DNA of 37,702 bases from COE1 sp964387365 (lineage in GTDB: Bacteria > Bacillota > Clostridia > Lachnospirales > Lachnospiraceae): NCBI GenBank assembly GCA_964387365.1, contig CAYLWP010000006.1, forward strand, positions 1-37,702, in the 5' to 3' direction. A program made the translations under genes and the position numbers. The notes under the pieces are model-generated. The model saw only the letters and a list, made by a program, of their open reading frames with translations. It had not been told where the DNA came from and made no database searches. Below, in pieces: positions 36,569 through 37,702 of this stretch. How positions within the stretch are numbered: the stretch's first letter is position 1; each line of letters begins with the position of its first letter.

Positions 36569-37120
36569 ATGTATGAATATTGTCCCATGGGAATTAATTG
36601 GGAACTAGATGATTTTGTATCATTTACGGGAGAGAAATTTGAAAAATTTATCAATCTTATTCTTGAAAAATCGGATACTTTTTCACTTATACTTCAACGC
36701 TGGTTAGAGGGTAGGGATGTAGAGTTAGAAAAAGCTCTTGAACCATATAAAATAAAGCAATATGTTACACCGACATGGTACGGGTATTATGCGATTGGTA
36801 TACCGATTGACGAGTTGCCGTTAAAGACAATCTATTTGTATGAGGCTAATGAGGATACAAAGAAAATATTACTTAACCATATAGATGATTTGTTCCTGAA
36901 TAAATTAGAAAATGATACACTTATTGAGCAGAGAATATCTCTTGAAGATATAAACTTTTTTAATGGTGAAACGTGGATATTAGGTACCGTTTCACATGAA
37001 AAAATCGCAACTTTATACAATACGGATGATTCCTTTGATGCTTTGTTAAAAGAAATAGGAAACTGGAAGAAAATAAATAAATCCGATTCATTGAAGATAC
37101 CTGATTTTTTATCTGATTGA
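36569..37120 (+). CDS. Uncharacterised 183-residue acidic protein
   Basis: I do not recognise this protein. It starts at ATG with GAGG about 10 bp upstream, has no signal peptide or membrane segment, and is rich in acidic, aromatic and Leu/Ile residues, as in a compact soluble alpha/beta protein. It begins MYEYCPMGINWE and has the central motif PTWYGYYAIGIP. General character and isolation between direct repeats recall small cytosolic immunity proteins of polymorphic-toxin loci, but this is only an impression. It lies 61 bp after the CPBP gene and is followed by the duplicated CPBP tail, so it sits on a segment that appears inserted or duplicated. Confidence 0.7.
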   Translation: MYEYCPMGINWELDDFVSFTGEKFEKFINLILEKSDTFSLILQRWLEGRDVELEKALEPYKIKQYVTPTWYGYYAIGIPIDELPLKTIYLYEANEDTKKILLNHIDDLFLNKLENDTLIEQRISLEDINFFNGETWILGTVSHEKIATLYNTDDSFDALLKEIGNWKKINKSDSLKIPDFLSD

Positions 37121-37196
37121 TGATGGGGTGAGTGTATAAAAATAAATATGTTATGTAGGGAGAATGTCAGAATAAGGCGTTCTTCTTTTTATTACA

Positions 37197-37292
37197 GTGG
37201 AGAATTTGGTATTGAAGCATCTATTATTGCAATAGGCGGATATTGCCTAATCAGTTTATTGGCAAGATATTGGGAAAATTAACATGGTCATA
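37197..37292 (+). repeat. Duplicated CPBP gene tail, copy 2
   Basis: Second copy of 36422-36517, 775 bp downstream. It carries the C-terminal codons of the CPBP protease and its stop but no start, so it is a non-coding remnant. Weaker similarity may extend a few bases upstream. Confidence 0.93.
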
Positions 37293-37567
37293 CAAAACAA
37301 TTTACTTTTGACAGATTGAATGGTCGAAACATTCTACATTTTTGGGTGTTGAATTAAAACATATTGTTACAAAATGGGGGAGGCTGTGAAAAAGCACTTA
37401 GCGGGAAGGTAGTCCCTTGTTAATAATCGATATAGGTATCTTAAATAGGTAAAGGTATTGTTTGATTATTAGCACGCCACGCCGGAAGCTACTGCTTTCG
37501 AGCGGTGTATGGCAAGACGTAAAAATGTGGAATTAGTAGTAAGTAACGGTGTATAGTCAAGAAATGG
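37293..37567. other. Gene-free, hairpin-rich stretch
   Basis: No convincing coding frame is seen from 37293 to the window end. Hairpin arms include TAATAATC (37421-37428) with GATTATTA (37464-37471), and a nested element from GCCACGCC near 37476 to a GGTGTATGGC around 37513, enclosing GGAAGC and GCTTTC. The second copy of the TCCCTTG(C/T)TAATAA repeat is at 37413-37426. It may be an RNA element or the end of a mobile element; I recognise no known family. Confidence 0.3.
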
Positions 37568-37596
37568 TTGACATTCCATATTATATGAATTAAAAT
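37568..37596 (+). promoter_or_regulatory. strong rightward sigma-A promoter at the window end
   Basis: TTGACA (37568-37573), 17-bp spacer, TAAAAT (37591-37596). No gene starts within the remaining 106 bp, so the transcript is a small RNA or extends beyond the window. Confidence 0.6.
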
Positions 37597-37647
37597 GTGT
37601 TTTCGTTACACCTAAAATAGCATAGGTGCAACCAATCATATTTTTAG

Positions 37648-37664
37648 CTAGGGAAACGCTGATT
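37648..37664. repeat. 17-bp repeat, inverted partner of 36-52
   Basis: CTAGGGAAACGCTGATT is the exact reverse complement of 36-52. Confidence 0.5.
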
Positions 37665-37702
37665 AATACAGCCTAAACATTTCCCTTATACTGTTATTTA
37701 TA

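Noticed and set aside
37470..37525. Cobalamin-type riboswitch or tRNA in the structured end segment
   Set aside because: No conserved riboswitch core and no tRNA arms or CCA end could be matched.
1..37702. Transposase, integrase, phage or CRISPR genes
   Set aside because: No open frame shows such domains; the mobile-like signals are limited to repeats and the duplicated gene tail.

Overview
The window reads as low-to-moderate GC Firmicutes DNA, most likely a motile gut Lachnospiraceae (Agathobacter/Roseburia-like). The support is strong AGGAGG-type ribosome sites, sigma-A promoters, T-tailed intrinsic terminators, MalG with an N-terminal extension, Gram-positive lipoprotein signals, and ABC sugar permeases without a local ATPase. 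This placement is inference; no rRNA or housekeeping marker is present.

Layout. (1) 0.1-5.2 kb: a two-gene operon of a TPR/acidic/AAA-like protein with a degenerate P-loop and glycogen branching enzyme GlgB. (2) 5.2-12.5 kb: a GH3 enzyme with permuted domain order, a convergent AraC-type regulator, and divergently from it a CUT1 sugar importer (lipoprotein binding protein plus two permeases). (3) 12.5-22.5 kb: a maltodextrin/starch operon (lipoprotein GH13 amylase, MalQ, LacI regulator, GH13 neopullulanase-like enzyme, GH31 alpha-glucosidase, MalF, MalG) behind a strong promoter and two LacI-type operators. Only MalQ and LacI look intact. The others carry in-frame TAG codons, internal deletions, a frameshift, or a missing 5' half, and the binding-protein gene expected before malF is absent. 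(4) 22.5-29.3 kb: a signalling block of two methyl-accepting chemotaxis proteins around a LacI-sensor/diguanylate-cyclase fusion. (5) 29.3-34.6 kb: a secreted GH16 beta-glucanase with three CBM4-like modules, tightly followed by a GH94 glycoside phosphorylase. (6) 34.6-37.3 kb: a visibly AT-richer cassette (PadR regulator, HAAS/DUF1700-type membrane protein, CPBP protease, unknown protein) with a duplicated CPBP gene tail and related short repeats on both sides. (7) 37.3-37.7 kb: a gene-free, hairpin-rich end with a strong rightward promoter.

How it fits together (inference): GH16 cuts beta-1,3 or mixed-linkage glucan at the cell surface, an importer takes up oligosaccharides, and GH94 phosphorolysis plus GH3 hydrolysis release glucose-1-phosphate and glucose. 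Related (A/T)TGA(C/T)AT-type repeats lie upstream of GH3, the binding protein and GH16, and could be sites of the AraC regulator. The sensor cyclase and chemoreceptors would connect sugar sensing to motility. In this strain the beta-glucan genes look intact while the alpha-glucan operon is decaying. The most notable items are that multi-lesion decay (all three nonsense codons are TAG), the cytosolic sugar-sensor cyclase between two chemoreceptors, the shared promoter repeats, and the duplicated-tail cassette.
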